Of a stretch of 64,000 nt of DNA, positions 19,380 through 29,500 are shown one piece after another. The DNA is from Meiothermus sp. (GTDB taxonomy: Bacteria > Deinococcota > Deinococci > Deinococcales > Thermaceae): assembly GCF_026004115.1 (NCBI RefSeq), contig NZ_BPIM01000001.1:2398501-2462500 (forward strand). The letters run 5' to 3'. A program made the translations under genes and the position numbers. The number at the start of each line of letters is the position of its first letter. The stretch's first letter is position 1. The notes under the pieces were generated by a model. That model ran no database searches and had not been told where the DNA came from. It saw only the letters and a list, made by a program, of their open reading frames with translations.

Positions 19380-20537
19380 CTAAGAAGTATAGCCGCGCTT
19401 GTGCGTGGGGTCAAGCAAAAACAGAATCATTGCCAGCAAGCTGAAAGCCGCACCCGTAAAAAAAGCCGTGCTGGCGTCAAAATGTTGCCACAAAAAGCCA
19501 AAAAGGGCGCTGGCTGGGAGCAGCAGCAGGCCCACCAGGGTGTGGTATAGCCCAATGGCGCTGGCTTTTTCTGTGGCCGGTATGATTTGTGCCAGATAGG
19601 CTCGGCTGCTGCCCTCGAAGGCAGCGCTGTAAAGCGCGTACAGCAAAAACAAGATGGTTCCGTGCCAGGCTAAAAAACTCAGTCCGAACCCCAGGTAGAC
19701 CACAGCGTAAGTGGCAAACCCCCACAGCACCAAACTGCGTGCACCCACCCGGTCTGCCAACGACCCCAGTGGATAGGCCATCAGGGCGTAGAGCAGGTTA
19801 TAAAAGGTGTAGACCAGGGTGGCCTGGGCTGCTCCTAGTCCCAGGTCGTTCAGGCGAAGTATCAGGAAAGCGTTGGAAGACAACCCGAGTGTAGCAACCC
19901 CCGTTACCAGCAAGAACCAGCGGTATTGAGGTGAAAACGCCGACAATCGAAAGGGAGGCAAGGGCCTAGCGAGGCCGCGCTTTTCCCGCAAAAAGAAGAG
20001 GATAACTAGGGTAGCCAGGACTGCAGGAATGGCCGAGACCCAGAACACTCCGCGAAAGTCTAGTAAGGGTAAAAGCAAGAAGGCCAGGAGTGGCCCAAGG
20101 GTAGCGCCCAGACTATCCATGGCCCGGTGGAGCCCATAGGCCCGCCCATAGCTATCCTGACTGGCTACCTCTGCAATCAGGGCGTCTCTGGGTGCAGTGC
20201 GAAGCCCCTTGCCTACCCGATCCAGAAAACGGTAAGTCAGAACCTGCCACGGGGCCATGGCCAGGGCCAGCACGGGCCTGAGTAATGCCGGAAAGCCATA
20301 GCCCAACAAAATTAGCGGTTTTCGAGCTGCCATCCGGTCGGAAATGCGCCCCCCGATAACTTTGAACAGGCTGGCCGTGGCCTCCGCGATGCCCTCTACC
20401 AGGCCCACCACCGTTGTAGAAGCTCCCAGCACTCCGGTCAGGAACAGCGGCAGGAGCGGATAGACCATCTCCGAGGCGATGTCGGTAAACAGGCTGACAG
20501 TGCCCAGAATATAAACTTCACGGGGCAGCTTTTTCAT
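19380..20537 (-). CDS. Major facilitator superfamily transporter
   Basis: 385 residues with about twelve hydrophobic spans. GVGKGLRTAPRDALIAEV is the MFS loop motif of a drug- or multi-substrate exporter subfamily (DHA1-like), and SDRMAARKPLILLGY is the loop 2-3 motif. ATG at 20535-20537 begins MKKLPREVYILG; TAGATT (20545-20550) lies seven bases upstream, so the mRNA may be leaderless. The frame remains open to 20633, but that part is not family-like. Substrate cannot be told. Confidence 0.85.
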   Translation of the reverse strand: MKKLPREVYILGTVSLFTDIASEMVYPLLPLFLTGVLGASTTVVGLVEGIAEATASLFKVIGGRISDRMAARKPLILLGYGFPALLRPVLALAMAPWQVLTYRFLDRVGKGLRTAPRDALIAEVASQDSYGRAYGLHRAMDSLGATLGPLLAFLLLPLLDFRGVFWVSAIPAVLATLVILFFLREKRGLARPLPPFRLSAFSPQYRWFLLVTGVATLGLSSNAFLILRLNDLGLGAAQATLVYTFYNLLYALMAYPLGSLADRVGARSLVLWGFATYAVVYLGFGLSFLAWHGTILFLLYALYSAAFEGSSRAYLAQIIPATEKASAIGLYHTLVGLLLLPASALFGFLWQHFDASTAFFTGAAFSLLAMILFLLDPTHKRGYTS

Positions 20538-20603
20538 GGCCTTCAATCTACTACTTGTTGTACACACGGGCTCATCTGCGAAGGGTCGGGATGCTTTCAG
20601 ATG

Positions 20604-20638
20604 AGAAACGCCCCTGGGCTTTGCCAGGGGCATTTCTC
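20604..20638. terminator. Terminator after cbaA
   Basis: Long hairpin: GAGAAA-GCCCCTGG pairs with CCAGGGGC-TTTCTC (20604-20617 with 20624-20638, one mismatch). It lies 12 bases beyond the cbaA stop on the minus strand and upstream of the MFS gene. Confidence 0.7.
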
Positions 20639-20649
20639 GAGGGGGGAAG

Positions 20650-22332
20650 TCACCAGAGCCGTTGCCCTGGAACCGGGTTCATATTGGTAAACATCTGGAA
20701 GAGCACCGGGCCGTAGGCCAGCACCACCAGCACAACGGCAATGCCAAACCAGAACCAGATCCGTTCGGTCAGCAGGGCCAGGCTGCTACCTTCCGGCTTG
20801 GAGATGACCTCTGAAAAAGGTACTTCAGACATTACCCGGTCGGGGTCGCGGCGGCTTTGCAAGGCTGTAGCGTAGATGACATAGAAGAACAGGATGGCCG
20901 CAATCAGCAGGATGACCCCCGACACGATGTTCAAGACCATCCAGGCCGAGCTTTCCCGGTAGGCCTCCATGGCGATGGGACTCCCGGCGATGTGAGAGCG
21001 ACGGGGTACGGCATACAAGAAGCCCATCCAGTGCAGGGCAAAGGTCATGATGAACATGCCCAGGAACCACAACCACTGTGAGGCCAGGGCCATGCCACGG
21101 GCCACCAGCGGTTTGCCCGTCAGGTGGGGAATTAGCCAGAAAGCCGTGCCCATGGCGGCCATGGTAACCAGGGTGCCCACCTGCAGGTGGAAGTGGCCGG
21201 GAATCCAAACCGTGTTGTGGATGTTCTGGTTGAGGTTGAAGCTGGCATTAACTATGCCGCCAGCACCCCCAGGAATGAAAGCCAGAAAACCCAGCAGGAA
21301 AGCCAGAACTGTGGGATTGTTCCACGGCAATGCGCCAATCCAACCCAGCAGGCCCTTACCCCCGTTGGCCCGACCGGCTACCTCGAGCGAAGCCGCGATG
21401 GTAAAGGCGGTGATGAGGCTGGGCACTGCCACCATCATGGTCAGGATGGTGTGGATCATCTTCCAGTAAGGAGCAATGCCGGGGTCGGCAAACTGGTGGT
21501 GGAAGCCCACCGGTACAGAAAAGAGCAAGAAGAGCAGGAACACCAGGCGCGAGAGGGGGTCGGAGACCAGCTTACCGCCCGCCAGTTTGGGCAGGGTGAC
21601 ATACGCCAGCGTATAAGCCGGCAGTAGCCAGAAGTACACTATAGGGTGACCGGTGTACCAGAACAGGGTACGCATAAGCAAGGGGTCTACCCCTGCCACC
21701 AGGCCCAGCGACCAGGCAATCAGAAAGAGCGCTTCCACCACCAGACCCAGGCTGGCCAGGAACCACATCAGCCAAAAGGTAACCGACATGTAGGTGGCCA
21801 GCGGGGTAATCTTGCCTGGGTTGGCTTTTTTCCAGCGCGACCACATCTCGAGAACCAGATAGATGCTCACGTAGCTGGAAAGTACGAAAAGGGCAGCGCC
21901 CACATAAAAAGCCCAGTGGGCTTTGAGGGGGGGATAAAAGGTGTAAAGCACGCTAGCAGCGTTGCCCAGCAACGGCAAAGCGGCAATAAGGAGGCCAATC
22001 AGCGCCATCCAGAACGAGACCCAGGCCAGGGTCATGTTGGGCCTGAGGCCCAGCTCTTTAGCCGGTAGGTAGACCATAATGGCCTGGCCAAATAGTTGCG
22101 TAAAAATAATGGCGTTTAGAACCCCATGGATGGTCAGACCCTGATAGTAACTCTGGAAGACCGGTTTGAGGAAAGGGTACAGATCCAGCCCACCATAGTT
22201 AAAAGCCTGCAGGGGGCCAAACAGGGTGCCGACCATCAGGGCGATAAAGCCCAACATTAGCATGAACAGGGTGTACTTCTTTTCGGGTGCCCCCGCGTAC
22301 ACATCTATTTTGGGAAAGGTTTTGACTGCCAT
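20650..22332 (-). CDS. cbaA: Cytochrome ba3 oxidase subunit I
   Basis: Haem-copper oxidase of the B family; reduces O2 to water and pumps protons at low oxygen. 560 residues, about thirteen spans. WYTGHPIVYFWLLP holds CuB ligand His229 and its cross-linked Tyr233; VGFHHQFADPG holds the two further CuB histidines; WIPGHFHLQVGT holds the haem a3 and low-spin haem ligands. Downstream gene of the cbaDBA operon, 12 bases after cbaB. Confidence 0.96.
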   Translation of the reverse strand: MAVKTFPKIDVYAGAPEKKYTLFMLMLGFIALMVGTLFGPLQAFNYGGLDLYPFLKPVFQSYYQGLTIHGVLNAIIFTQLFGQAIMVYLPAKELGLRPNMTLAWVSFWMALIGLLIAALPLLGNAASVLYTFYPPLKAHWAFYVGAALFVLSSYVSIYLVLEMWSRWKKANPGKITPLATYMSVTFWLMWFLASLGLVVEALFLIAWSLGLVAGVDPLLMRTLFWYTGHPIVYFWLLPAYTLAYVTLPKLAGGKLVSDPLSRLVFLLFLLFSVPVGFHHQFADPGIAPYWKMIHTILTMMVAVPSLITAFTIAASLEVAGRANGGKGLLGWIGALPWNNPTVLAFLLGFLAFIPGGAGGIVNASFNLNQNIHNTVWIPGHFHLQVGTLVTMAAMGTAFWLIPHLTGKPLVARGMALASQWLWFLGMFIMTFALHWMGFLYAVPRRSHIAGSPIAMEAYRESSAWMVLNIVSGVILLIAAILFFYVIYATALQSRRDPDRVMSEVPFSEVISKPEGSSLALLTERIWFWFGIAVVLVVLAYGPVLFQMFTNMNPVPGQRLW

Positions 22333-22344
22333 CCAAAGCTCCTT

Positions 22345-22827
22345 TTATGGCTCCACGACAATTTTGCTGACCATGTTGGCGTGACCGATGCCGCAGTACT
22401 CGTTGCAGATGAGATTGTATTCACCTGGTTTTTTGAAGGTATAGCTTACTTTGGCAACCTCGCCTGGAATAACCTGCACGTTGATGTTGGTATTTTCAAC
22501 CTTAAAACCATGCTGGACGTCGGGTGAGGTGATGTAAAAAGTTACTTTTTGGCCTGCTTTAAATTTCATCTCCATGGGCAAATAGCCAAAAGAGAAAGCC
22601 TGGACATAGGCTACATACTCATTGCCTACTTGCTCAACGCGTGGATTGGCGAAATCGCCTTCGGTGCGAACCTTGGTGGCATCGATGCGTGCTGCGCTCA
22701 CCGGGTTGGTGTTGCCCATGGTAAGCATCATGTAGCCGATCAGGATGATGAAAACGGTAATCATGGCCAGACCAAAAAGGATCCAGGCCCGCTCATATCG
22801 CTCAATGACGTGTTCATGCTGTTCCAT
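22345..22827 (-). CDS. cbaB: Cytochrome ba3 oxidase subunit II
   Basis: 160 residues: one N-terminal membrane helix (about 15-38) and a periplasmic cupredoxin domain with the binuclear CuA site CNEYCGIGHANM and an upstream His in SPDVQHGF. It receives electrons from cytochrome c552. Starts three bases after the cbaD stop. Confidence 0.96.
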   Translation of the reverse strand: MEQHEHVIERYERAWILFGLAMITVFIILIGYMMLTMGNTNPVSAARIDATKVRTEGDFANPRVEQVGNEYVAYVQAFSFGYLPMEMKFKAGQKVTFYITSPDVQHGFKVENTNINVQVIPGEVAKVSYTFKKPGEYNLICNEYCGIGHANMVSKIVVEP

Positions 22828-22830
22828 GGT

Positions 22831-22944
22831 CTAACCTCTCGCAAGGTGAGTAAAGAAGTGGAAAAACCAGAAGGCCAAGATAAAAACTGTAACTACGCCA
22901 ACAACAAACAAGGCGCCTATGGGTCTTTGCTCTTTTTCTTCCAT
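22831..22944 (-). CDS. cbaD: Cytochrome ba3 oxidase subunit IIa
   Basis: Only 37 residues: MEEKEQRPIGALF, then one hydrophobic helix and a short HLARG end. It matches the length (34 residues in T. thermophilus), the N-terminal MEE(K) and the helix of the third ba3 subunit, which replaces the second helix missing from subunit II. ATG at 22942-22944 has GGGGGAAG six bases upstream. A longer frame open to 23109 is a reading artefact into the upstream repeat. Confidence 0.85.
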   Translation of the reverse strand: MEEKEQRPIGALFVVGVVTVFILAFWFFHFFTHLARG

Positions 22945-23063
22945 AGCGTGCTTCCCCCTTTGGGGGAGTCTAAGAACATGGTTAGAGGACATGTGTCCTA
23001 GGGAAGAATGTCCCGGTTTATCGAGCGGATATAGGGTACAAGCACCGCTGGACATGCAGGGCA

Positions 23064-23232
23064 GGGTCGGTGCGTGAACCCCTGCAAACCTCAGCCAGAA
23101 GCGCTGCAAACGCTTGGCTTTGCAAAAAATCCTCGTGGGTAGGCGACCCGGCTGGGTGTTATGCCCCCACCTGGCCTCCCCCGTTGGGGGTTGGGGGAGG
23201 AAGGGGTGGTTTTACCTTATGCACCAGCCCTG
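23064..23232 (+). repeat. Dispersed intergenic repeat A, copy 1
   Basis: A 169-bp stretch that recurs inverted at 60081-60241. Shared blocks include GGTCGGTGCGTGAACCC, CAAACCTCAGCCAG, GGCTGGGTGTTATGCCCC, CCTCCCCCGTTGGGGG and TTATGCACCAGCCCTG. Its edges lie in imperfect direct repeats (GACATG-AGGG near 23051 and 23232). It separates the cbaDBA operon from tkt, directly beside the tkt -35 box. It codes for nothing recognisable. Confidence 0.8.
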
Positions 23233-23250
23233 ACATGAAGGGAAAGTCGG

Positions 23251-23280
23251 TTGGATGACAGTTGGAGAGCGCGTTATGAT
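23251..23280 (+). promoter_or_regulatory. Promoter of tkt, leaderless type
   Basis: TTGGAT (23251-23256), an 18-bp spacer, TATGAT (23275-23280), then eight bases to the ATG of tkt. No Shine-Dalgarno is present. Confidence 0.55.
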
Positions 23281-23288
23281 TGCGGGGT

Positions 23289-25250
23289 ATGAGTCAATCC
23301 CCCCCCAATCCCAAAGCCTCGATTGATGCCATTCGTATCCTGGCCCTCGACGCTGTTGAGCAAGCCAAGTCGGGCCACCCGGGGATGCCCATGGGCATGG
23401 CTCCGGCGGCTTATGTGCTCTGGACGGAGTTTCTGAAGCACAACCCTAAAGACCCCCACTGGCCCGCCAGAGACCGCTTCGTGCTCTCGGCAGGCCATGG
23501 CTCTATGCTGCTTTATGTGCTGTTGCACCTGAGCGGCTACGACCTGCCTCTAGAAGAACTCAAGCGCTTCCGCCAGTGGGACTCCAAAACACCTGGGCAT
23601 CCCGAGTATGGGCACACCCCCGGTGTGGAAGTGACCACCGGACCTTTAGGGCAGGGCATCAGCACGGCGGTGGGGGTGGCGATTGCCGAGCGCAAGCTGG
23701 TGGCCGAGTTCGGCGACATTGCCGAACACTTTACCTACGTGATTGCCTCGGATGGCGATCTGATGGAGGGGGTGAGCGGGGAGGCCTCCTCACTGGCCGG
23801 GCATCTGCGGCTAGGAAAGCTGATTGTGCTCTACGATGACAACGACATTTCAATTGATGGCCGCACCGAGCTGGCTTTTACCGAAGACCGCCTGAAGCGG
23901 TATGAAGCCTACGGCTGGCATGTGGTGCCGGGGGTAGAGGGGGAAGATCTGGGGGCCATTCGCGCTGCGCTGCGCGAAGCCCGGGCCGACCCCCGCCCAA
24001 GCCTGATCTCGGTGCGCTCGATTATCGGGTTCGGTTCGCCCCTGGCGGGCCACCACAAAGCCCACTCGGACGCTATGGGCCCAGAAAAAGTGGCCGCAAC
24101 CCGCCAGGCTTTGGGCTGGCCTCATGCGCCTTTTGAAATTCCCGAGGAGGTTTACGCCGACTACCGCCGTGCCCTGGAAAAGGGCGCGCAGGCCCAGACC
24201 GAGTGGGAAGCCAAACTGGAGGCCCTGGCCCAAGCGAACCCCGATAAAGCCGCAGAGTTCCGGCGCAGAATAGAGCGCCAGCTACCCCAGGGCTGGGAAG
24301 TGCACCTGCCCAGCTTTACCGCTGGAGAAAAACTGGCCACCCGCGCTGCTTCTGGCAAAGTCCTGGAAAAGCTGGTGCCGGTGCTACCGGAACTGATAGG
24401 TGGCTCTGCCGACCTGACCCCCTCCAACAACACCCGCACCCCGGACATGACCGACTTTAGCCGCGATAACCCCTCGGGGCGCTACCTGCGTTATGGGGTG
24501 CGTGAGCACGCTATGGGGGCCATTATGAATGGCATTGCCCTGAGCCGAGCTTTGCGTCCGTACGGGGGCACTTTCTTGGTGTTCTCGGACTATATGCGCC
24601 CGGCCATCCGGATGGCAGCGCTGATGGGAACTCCCACCATCTTTGTCTTCACCCACGACTCTATCGCCGTAGGGGAGGACGGTCCCACCCACCAGCCCAT
24701 CGAGCACGTGATGAGCCTCAGGGCCATGCCCAACCTGTGGGTGATCCGGCCCGCCGACGCCAACGAGACCGCCGTGGCCTGGAAGATGGCTTTAGAGCGA
24801 ACCGGGGGTCCCACCGCCCTGATCCTGACCCGCCAGGCCCTGCCGGTCTTGGACGGGGTGCGGCCCAAGGGAGTTGAGCGGGGTGGCTACATCATCTCCA
24901 ACGTGCCAGAGGCCAGGGCTGCCATTGTGGCTACGGGCTCGGAGGTCTCGCTGGCCCTCGAGGCCCAGAAGCTCCTGGCCGAAGGAGGAATTCCGGTGCG
25001 GGTGGTCTCGTTGCCGTGCTGGGAAGCCTTCGAGGCCCAGCCCGTGGCGTACAGGGAAGGGATTCTGCCCAGGAACCTGCCCACCCTGGCCCTAGAGGCC
25101 GGTACTACCTTGGGCTGGGAGCGCTACGCCCAGCGGGTAGTGGGTCTGGATCGGTTTGGAGCCAGTGCCCCTTTTGCTGATGTGTACAGTAAACTGGGTT
25201 TCACCAGGGAACGGGTGGCCGCCGAAGTTAGAGCCTTGCTGGGGGTCTAG
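23289..25250 (+). CDS. tkt: Transketolase
   Basis: Thiamine-diphosphate enzyme of the pentose phosphate pathway, moving two-carbon ketol units. 653 residues. Motifs: [28 protein letters not shown], the ThDP motif GDGxxxEGxxxEA as [18 protein letters not shown] with DDNDISIDG, and in the pyrimidine domain [19 protein letters not shown]. Start ATG 23289 (MSQSPP) is preferred over TTG 23280 because a TATGAT box sits eight bases before it. The next ATG directly abuts the TAG stop. Confidence 0.96.
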   Translation: MSQSPPNPKASIDAIRILALDAVEQAKSGHPGMPMGMAPAAYVLWTEFLKHNPKDPHWPARDRFVLSAGHGSMLLYVLLHLSGYDLPLEELKRFRQWDSKTPGHPEYGHTPGVEVTTGPLGQGISTAVGVAIAERKLVAEFGDIAEHFTYVIASDGDLMEGVSGEASSLAGHLRLGKLIVLYDDNDISIDGRTELAFTEDRLKRYEAYGWHVVPGVEGEDLGAIRAALREARADPRPSLISVRSIIGFGSPLAGHHKAHSDAMGPEKVAATRQALGWPHAPFEIPEEVYADYRRALEKGAQAQTEWEAKLEALAQANPDKAAEFRRRIERQLPQGWEVHLPSFTAGEKLATRAASGKVLEKLVPVLPELIGGSADLTPSNNTRTPDMTDFSRDNPSGRYLRYGVREHAMGAIMNGIALSRALRPYGGTFLVFSDYMRPAIRMAALMGTPTIFVFTHDSIAVGEDGPTHQPIEHVMSLRAMPNLWVIRPADANETAVAWKMALERTGGPTALILTRQALPVLDGVRPKGVERGGYIISNVPEARAAIVATGSEVSLALEAQKLLAEGGIPVRVVSLPCWEAFEAQPVAYREGILPRNLPTLALEAGTTLGWERYAQRVVGLDRFGASAPFADVYSKLGFTRERVAAEVRALLGV

Positions 25251-25442
25251 ATGATCCAAACTATTTTTGCCAACCTGCCCGCGTTGCTTTTTACCCTGGC
25301 CTTAGGGGCGGCCCTGCTGGGCTTGTTGATCTGGGCTTTGGCCCTGCAAGGAGCGGCCAGCAAGCGAACCGCGCTGTACTTCTGGGGCCTGGCCGTGGGA
25401 TTGGTGCTGATTGGTATTATTCGGGCGATTGCCGGGCCGTAG
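25251..25442 (+). CDS. Small two-helix membrane protein, unknown
   Basis: 63 residues with two hydrophobic segments (about 8-32 and 41-61) joined by a short basic loop (AASKRTA). ATG begins on the base after the tkt stop codon, suggesting coupled translation. No family recognised; position after tkt is the only context. Confidence 0.55.
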   Translation: MIQTIFANLPALLFTLALGAALLGLLIWALALQGAASKRTALYFWGLAVGLVLIGIIRAIAGP

Positions 25443-25558
25443 GGGTTCTTTCCACCACAACTCCTGGTTGGTGCGAGGGTCTCGTGGTGGCTAAGCGATG
25501 CGTTGAGTGGTTGTATGAGTCTCTGGACGTCACCGGGCGCAGTAGTAGACTGTGAGCC

Positions 25559-26476
25559 ATGCCCAAACATGTAGTAAGCATTTCCATCGGTTCCTCCAAG
25601 CGCAACTCCAGGGCCGAAATCCATGTGGAGAGCCTGGGTGAGACCTTTGTGCTCGAGCGCATCGGCACCGATGGGAGCTGGGAAAAGGCCATTGAACTGG
25701 TTAGGGAACTCGACGGCAAGGTGGATGCGTTTGGCCTGGGAGGAGCCGACCTGTATGTATACGCCGGCAGCCGCCGCTACACCTTCCGCGATGCCCAGCG
25801 CATGGCCGATGCGGCCCGCAAAACCCCCATGCTGGACGGCTCGGGGCTCAAACACACCCTCGAGCGCAATGCGGTAAGGCTGCTCGAGCCCGAGATGGGC
25901 TGGAAGAGCAAGAAGGTGCTTATTCCCAGCGCGGTAGATCGCTTTGGGTTGGCCGAGGCGCTCGATGAGGCGGGGGCCAGGGCGCTATACGGCGACCTGA
26001 TTTTTGGGCTGGGGCTACCCATTCCTCTCTATCGGCTGTCGCTGCTGCAAAAAATTGCCTATATTCTGCTCCCCATCATCACCCAACTGCCCTTCCAGTG
26101 GCTGTACCCCACCGGCGAAAAACAGGAAAAGCAGGTGAAGGACTGGCGGCAGCGCTATTTTGAGTGGGCCGATGTGATTGCGGGCGACTGGCACTTCATG
26201 CGCCGCTTCATGCCCGAGCATATGCAGGGCAAGATTATCCTGACCAACACCACCACCCCCGACGACCTCGAGTTCATGCGAACCCGGGGCGTGGCCCGGC
26301 TGATCACCACCACCCCCCGCCTGGATGGCCGCAGCTTTGGCACCAACGTGATGGAGGCTTTTATTGTGGCGGTGGCGGGGAAGCATCCTTTGAGCGAGGC
26401 CGATTATCTGGATTATATCGCCAAGCTCAACCTGCAGCCCGAGATCACGGAATTACAGCCCAAAGCCCAAAGCTAA
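25559..26476 (+). CDS. Quinate 5-dehydrogenase-like protein
   Basis: 305 residues resembling proteins commonly annotated as quinate 5-dehydrogenase in Thermaceae and Firmicutes. Signature-like stretches: VVSISIGSSKRNSRAEIHVE at the N-terminus, GTDGSWEKAIELVRELDGKVDAFGLGG, and TTTPRLDGRSFGTNVMEAFIVAV near the C-terminus. I see no classical Rossmann GxGxxG, so the assigned reaction is doubtful and this may be an uncharacterised family. A helix-rich hydrophobic stretch (about 160-180) could be membrane-associated. TAGACT (25546-25551) lies seven bases before the ATG: leaderless type. Confidence 0.6.
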   Translation: MPKHVVSISIGSSKRNSRAEIHVESLGETFVLERIGTDGSWEKAIELVRELDGKVDAFGLGGADLYVYAGSRRYTFRDAQRMADAARKTPMLDGSGLKHTLERNAVRLLEPEMGWKSKKVLIPSAVDRFGLAEALDEAGARALYGDLIFGLGLPIPLYRLSLLQKIAYILLPIITQLPFQWLYPTGEKQEKQVKDWRQRYFEWADVIAGDWHFMRRFMPEHMQGKIILTNTTTPDDLEFMRTRGVARLITTTPRLDGRSFGTNVMEAFIVAVAGKHPLSEADYLDYIAKLNLQPEITELQPKAQS

Positions 26477-26512
26477 AGGTCGAAAGCAAGAAGGTCTGCG
26501 GGGGTGGGCCTG

Positions 26513-29500
26513 CTACTCCTGTCCGGCGGTGAGTTTTTGGATGTAGGCGGCAAAGCCTTTCTCGTCGCCTTTGGCCAGATAGGCGGCTTGTTTGGCCCAG
26601 GTGGAGAGGCTTGGGGCAAAGCGCAGATTGGCGGCGGCCAGGGCGGCGCTCAGGGTTTCTGGTTGGGCCTTGGCAAGCTGGGCAAAGGTGGTAATGCCTG
26701 CCGCTTGCAGGGCTGCCGACATTTTGGGCCCGATGCCTTTGATGCGGGTCAGGTCGTCAGGAGAGGGTTTGGCTGGGGAACTCCTGGCTTTGCTGACCGA
26801 TGAAGCCGGGCCTTTGGTTTTGGGCTTTTCGGCTTTGGCGGCCCTGGCTCTGAACGAACCTTTCGAGGTTTGCGTCTCCGGTGTAGCCGTTTTTGTAGGG
26901 GTATAAGAAGCACTTCTGGCGGAAGCCTTTCGAGGTTCTTTGGTTTTCGCGGCTGCAGAAGCTGCAGGCTTGCCAGAGGCTCGAGCTCTTGTGCGCTCCG
27001 TAGCCTCGCGAGGGGTAGCCCTGGCCTTGCGCGGGGTGGCTTTCCTGGGCGCAATTCGCGCCAGGTATTGATCGACCACATAACCAGACGACTCGGCGGC
27101 CTTGTCTAGTTTTGCGACCAGGGCCGCCCAGGCTTTGCGCTCCTTCTTGACCTGAGTGGGGGTCTCACCCTCGGAAGTGGCCAATGTCAAGGACATCTGG
27201 CTCAGCCCCTTGAGCCAGGCTTGATGGGCCTCTCGGTTGAAGTACACTGCGCCGTCGAAACGGTTGACCTTCAAAAAGCCCTGCACCTCTGGGTCTTGGA
27301 ACAGACCATCCATCTGCCGATTCAACAGCACTGGGTTTTGCGCCAGCTCGGGATGAGCCAAGAGTAGCCTGACCAGGCCCACCGCGCGCCGCGCATCTGC
27401 TTCGCCCAGGCCCAGCTCGGCCAGGGTTTGCTCCAGAACACGTCCGAGGCGCCACTCGTCGAGGTGGGCGCGGCTCTCTTCGGCCTTGCCCAGCCCGTGG
27501 GTGAAAACCCAGCCCAGCAGGGCACCGCTCACGATCAGGTCACTCCGCTCCACTACCTTTAGCGCCCCTTCCAGGCGACCCAGCACTTGCTGCACTGGCA
27601 ACAGGGCGGGTTTGCTGCTCAGATGCTGGTCAATGCCCCGGTACAGCGCCAGCAGCCTGCCTTGCACTTCTTCCTGCAGGGCCTCGTCCAGTGTGCTGTC
27701 GCCTTCCAACAGCTTGCGGAACAGGGTAGGGTTCACCAGCTCGCGGAAGGGCCGCAGGATGGGCTCGAGCCAGAGTTCCTGCCGGGCTTCGTCCAGGCTG
27801 GGGACGCCTTGCCCGCCCAGCATCTGGGCCAGCCGGGCGTAGGTGCCGTCCTGGTCGTAGACCTCGCGCCAGTCCAGAAACACCTTGCGCTGGTAGGGGC
27901 CGAGCTCGAGGTAGAGCCCCTCCTCGTGCAGTTCCTGGTTGTTGCGAATGAACTCGAGGCCCGTAACCCGGTCGCGGAAAATGCTGAAGGTGCGCCGGTC
28001 AAAGCTCAGTTGCAGCCCCTCCCCCAGGCCCACCTGTCGGGTTTCGCGCCCCTGAGGGGTCTTGAAAGGCTGACCCACCGAGCGCCGCACCCAGACCGAG
28101 ACATGGGTGTTTTTGTTGTGGTAGGCCACCAGCGCCCGTTCGCTACCGGCCCGGTTCGAGTAGACAAACACATCCTCGTTGACGGCCTCCCCAGCCAGCG
28201 CGTCATAGAGCACAAAGTTCTCCACTTCGGCAAATAGGTAGCGCTTCTTGAGCAGGGGAAAGATTTGCTGGTAGTGGTAATCCACCAGACCCTGGTCGGG
28301 GGTCTCGTCGTAGTAGGCCCGGCGATACTCCATTCCGTAGCGCTCGGTAAAGCCCTCCACCTGCCCGTGGCCGAGCATGGGCAAGCCCGGTAGGGTGGCG
28401 CATAGGGTCATGACTCCAAAATACTTATCGCCCTTGCCGAACTGTTCTACGGCGGTTTTTTCGTCGGGGTTGTTCAGGAAGTTCACAAAGCGCTTCAGGA
28501 TTTCCGGTTCGAACTCGAGGGTGTTTTTCATGATCTGCCGGTACTCGGCGTTTTTCTCGTCGCGCAGCATGTTCATGAAGGCCGAGTTGTAGACCCGGTG
28601 CATCCCCAGGGTACGCACGAAGTAGCCTTCCATCATCCAGAAGGCTTCGGCCAGAAGCAGGGTGTCGGGTGCCTCTTGGGCAACCCGATCCACCACCTCG
28701 CGCCAGAACTCCACCGGCATAGCGGCATCGAACTGCTCTTTGGTCATGGCGTGCTCGGCCCGACTCGGAATGGAGGCCCCCCAGGGCGAGCCGCCCGGCT
28801 CCGGCCACCACAGCCGCTGGATGTGGCGCTTGGCCAGGGTCATGGCGGCGTCGAAGCGGATGATGGGAAACTGCCGGGCCACGTGCAGTATGGTCTGGAT
28901 TACCGCCTCGCGCACCTCGGGGTTGAGGTAGTTGAGCTGGGCCGTGTCGTTCCAGGGCATGGCGGTGCCGTCGTTGCCGTGATAAATGTAATGAACCTCG
29001 CCTGTGTGCCTATCTACCCGCTTGAACACCACCGCCGCGTCGGATTTATCGTAGTAGTGGTCTTCCAGGAAGATGCTCACCCGCGCATCCTCCGATAAAT
29101 CCGGCCCATTAAAGGTGTAATTTGGGTAAGGGGGATAGGAGAGACTGATAAACCAGTTGGGGTGCTCTATAACCCAGCGCCCATCAATCCCCACATGGTT
29201 GGGCACCATGTCCGAGGCCAGGCGGATGCCGCGCCGGGTGGCTTTTTGTCGCAGTATCTCGACTGCTGCCTCGCCGCCCAGATCCTTTGCAATCACATAG
29301 TCGTAGAGCGAGTAGGCCGAGGCCACTGCGTCGGGGTTGCCCATCATCTGCTTGATGCGTTTGGAAGCCTTGCTGCGCTCCCACAGCCCAATCAGCCACA
29401 GCCCGGTCACGCCCCAGCTTTGCAGGAGCTCGAGCTCTTCCTCGGGAATCTGGTCGAGGGTGGCGATCTCGCGGCGGTATTTTTTAGAGAGCTGATCCAG

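Noticed and set aside
23070-23258. Short frames within repeat A (also 59996-60235)
   Set aside because: Similar peptides arise only because the DNA repeat is similar; they lack ribosome sites and end at the repeat edges.
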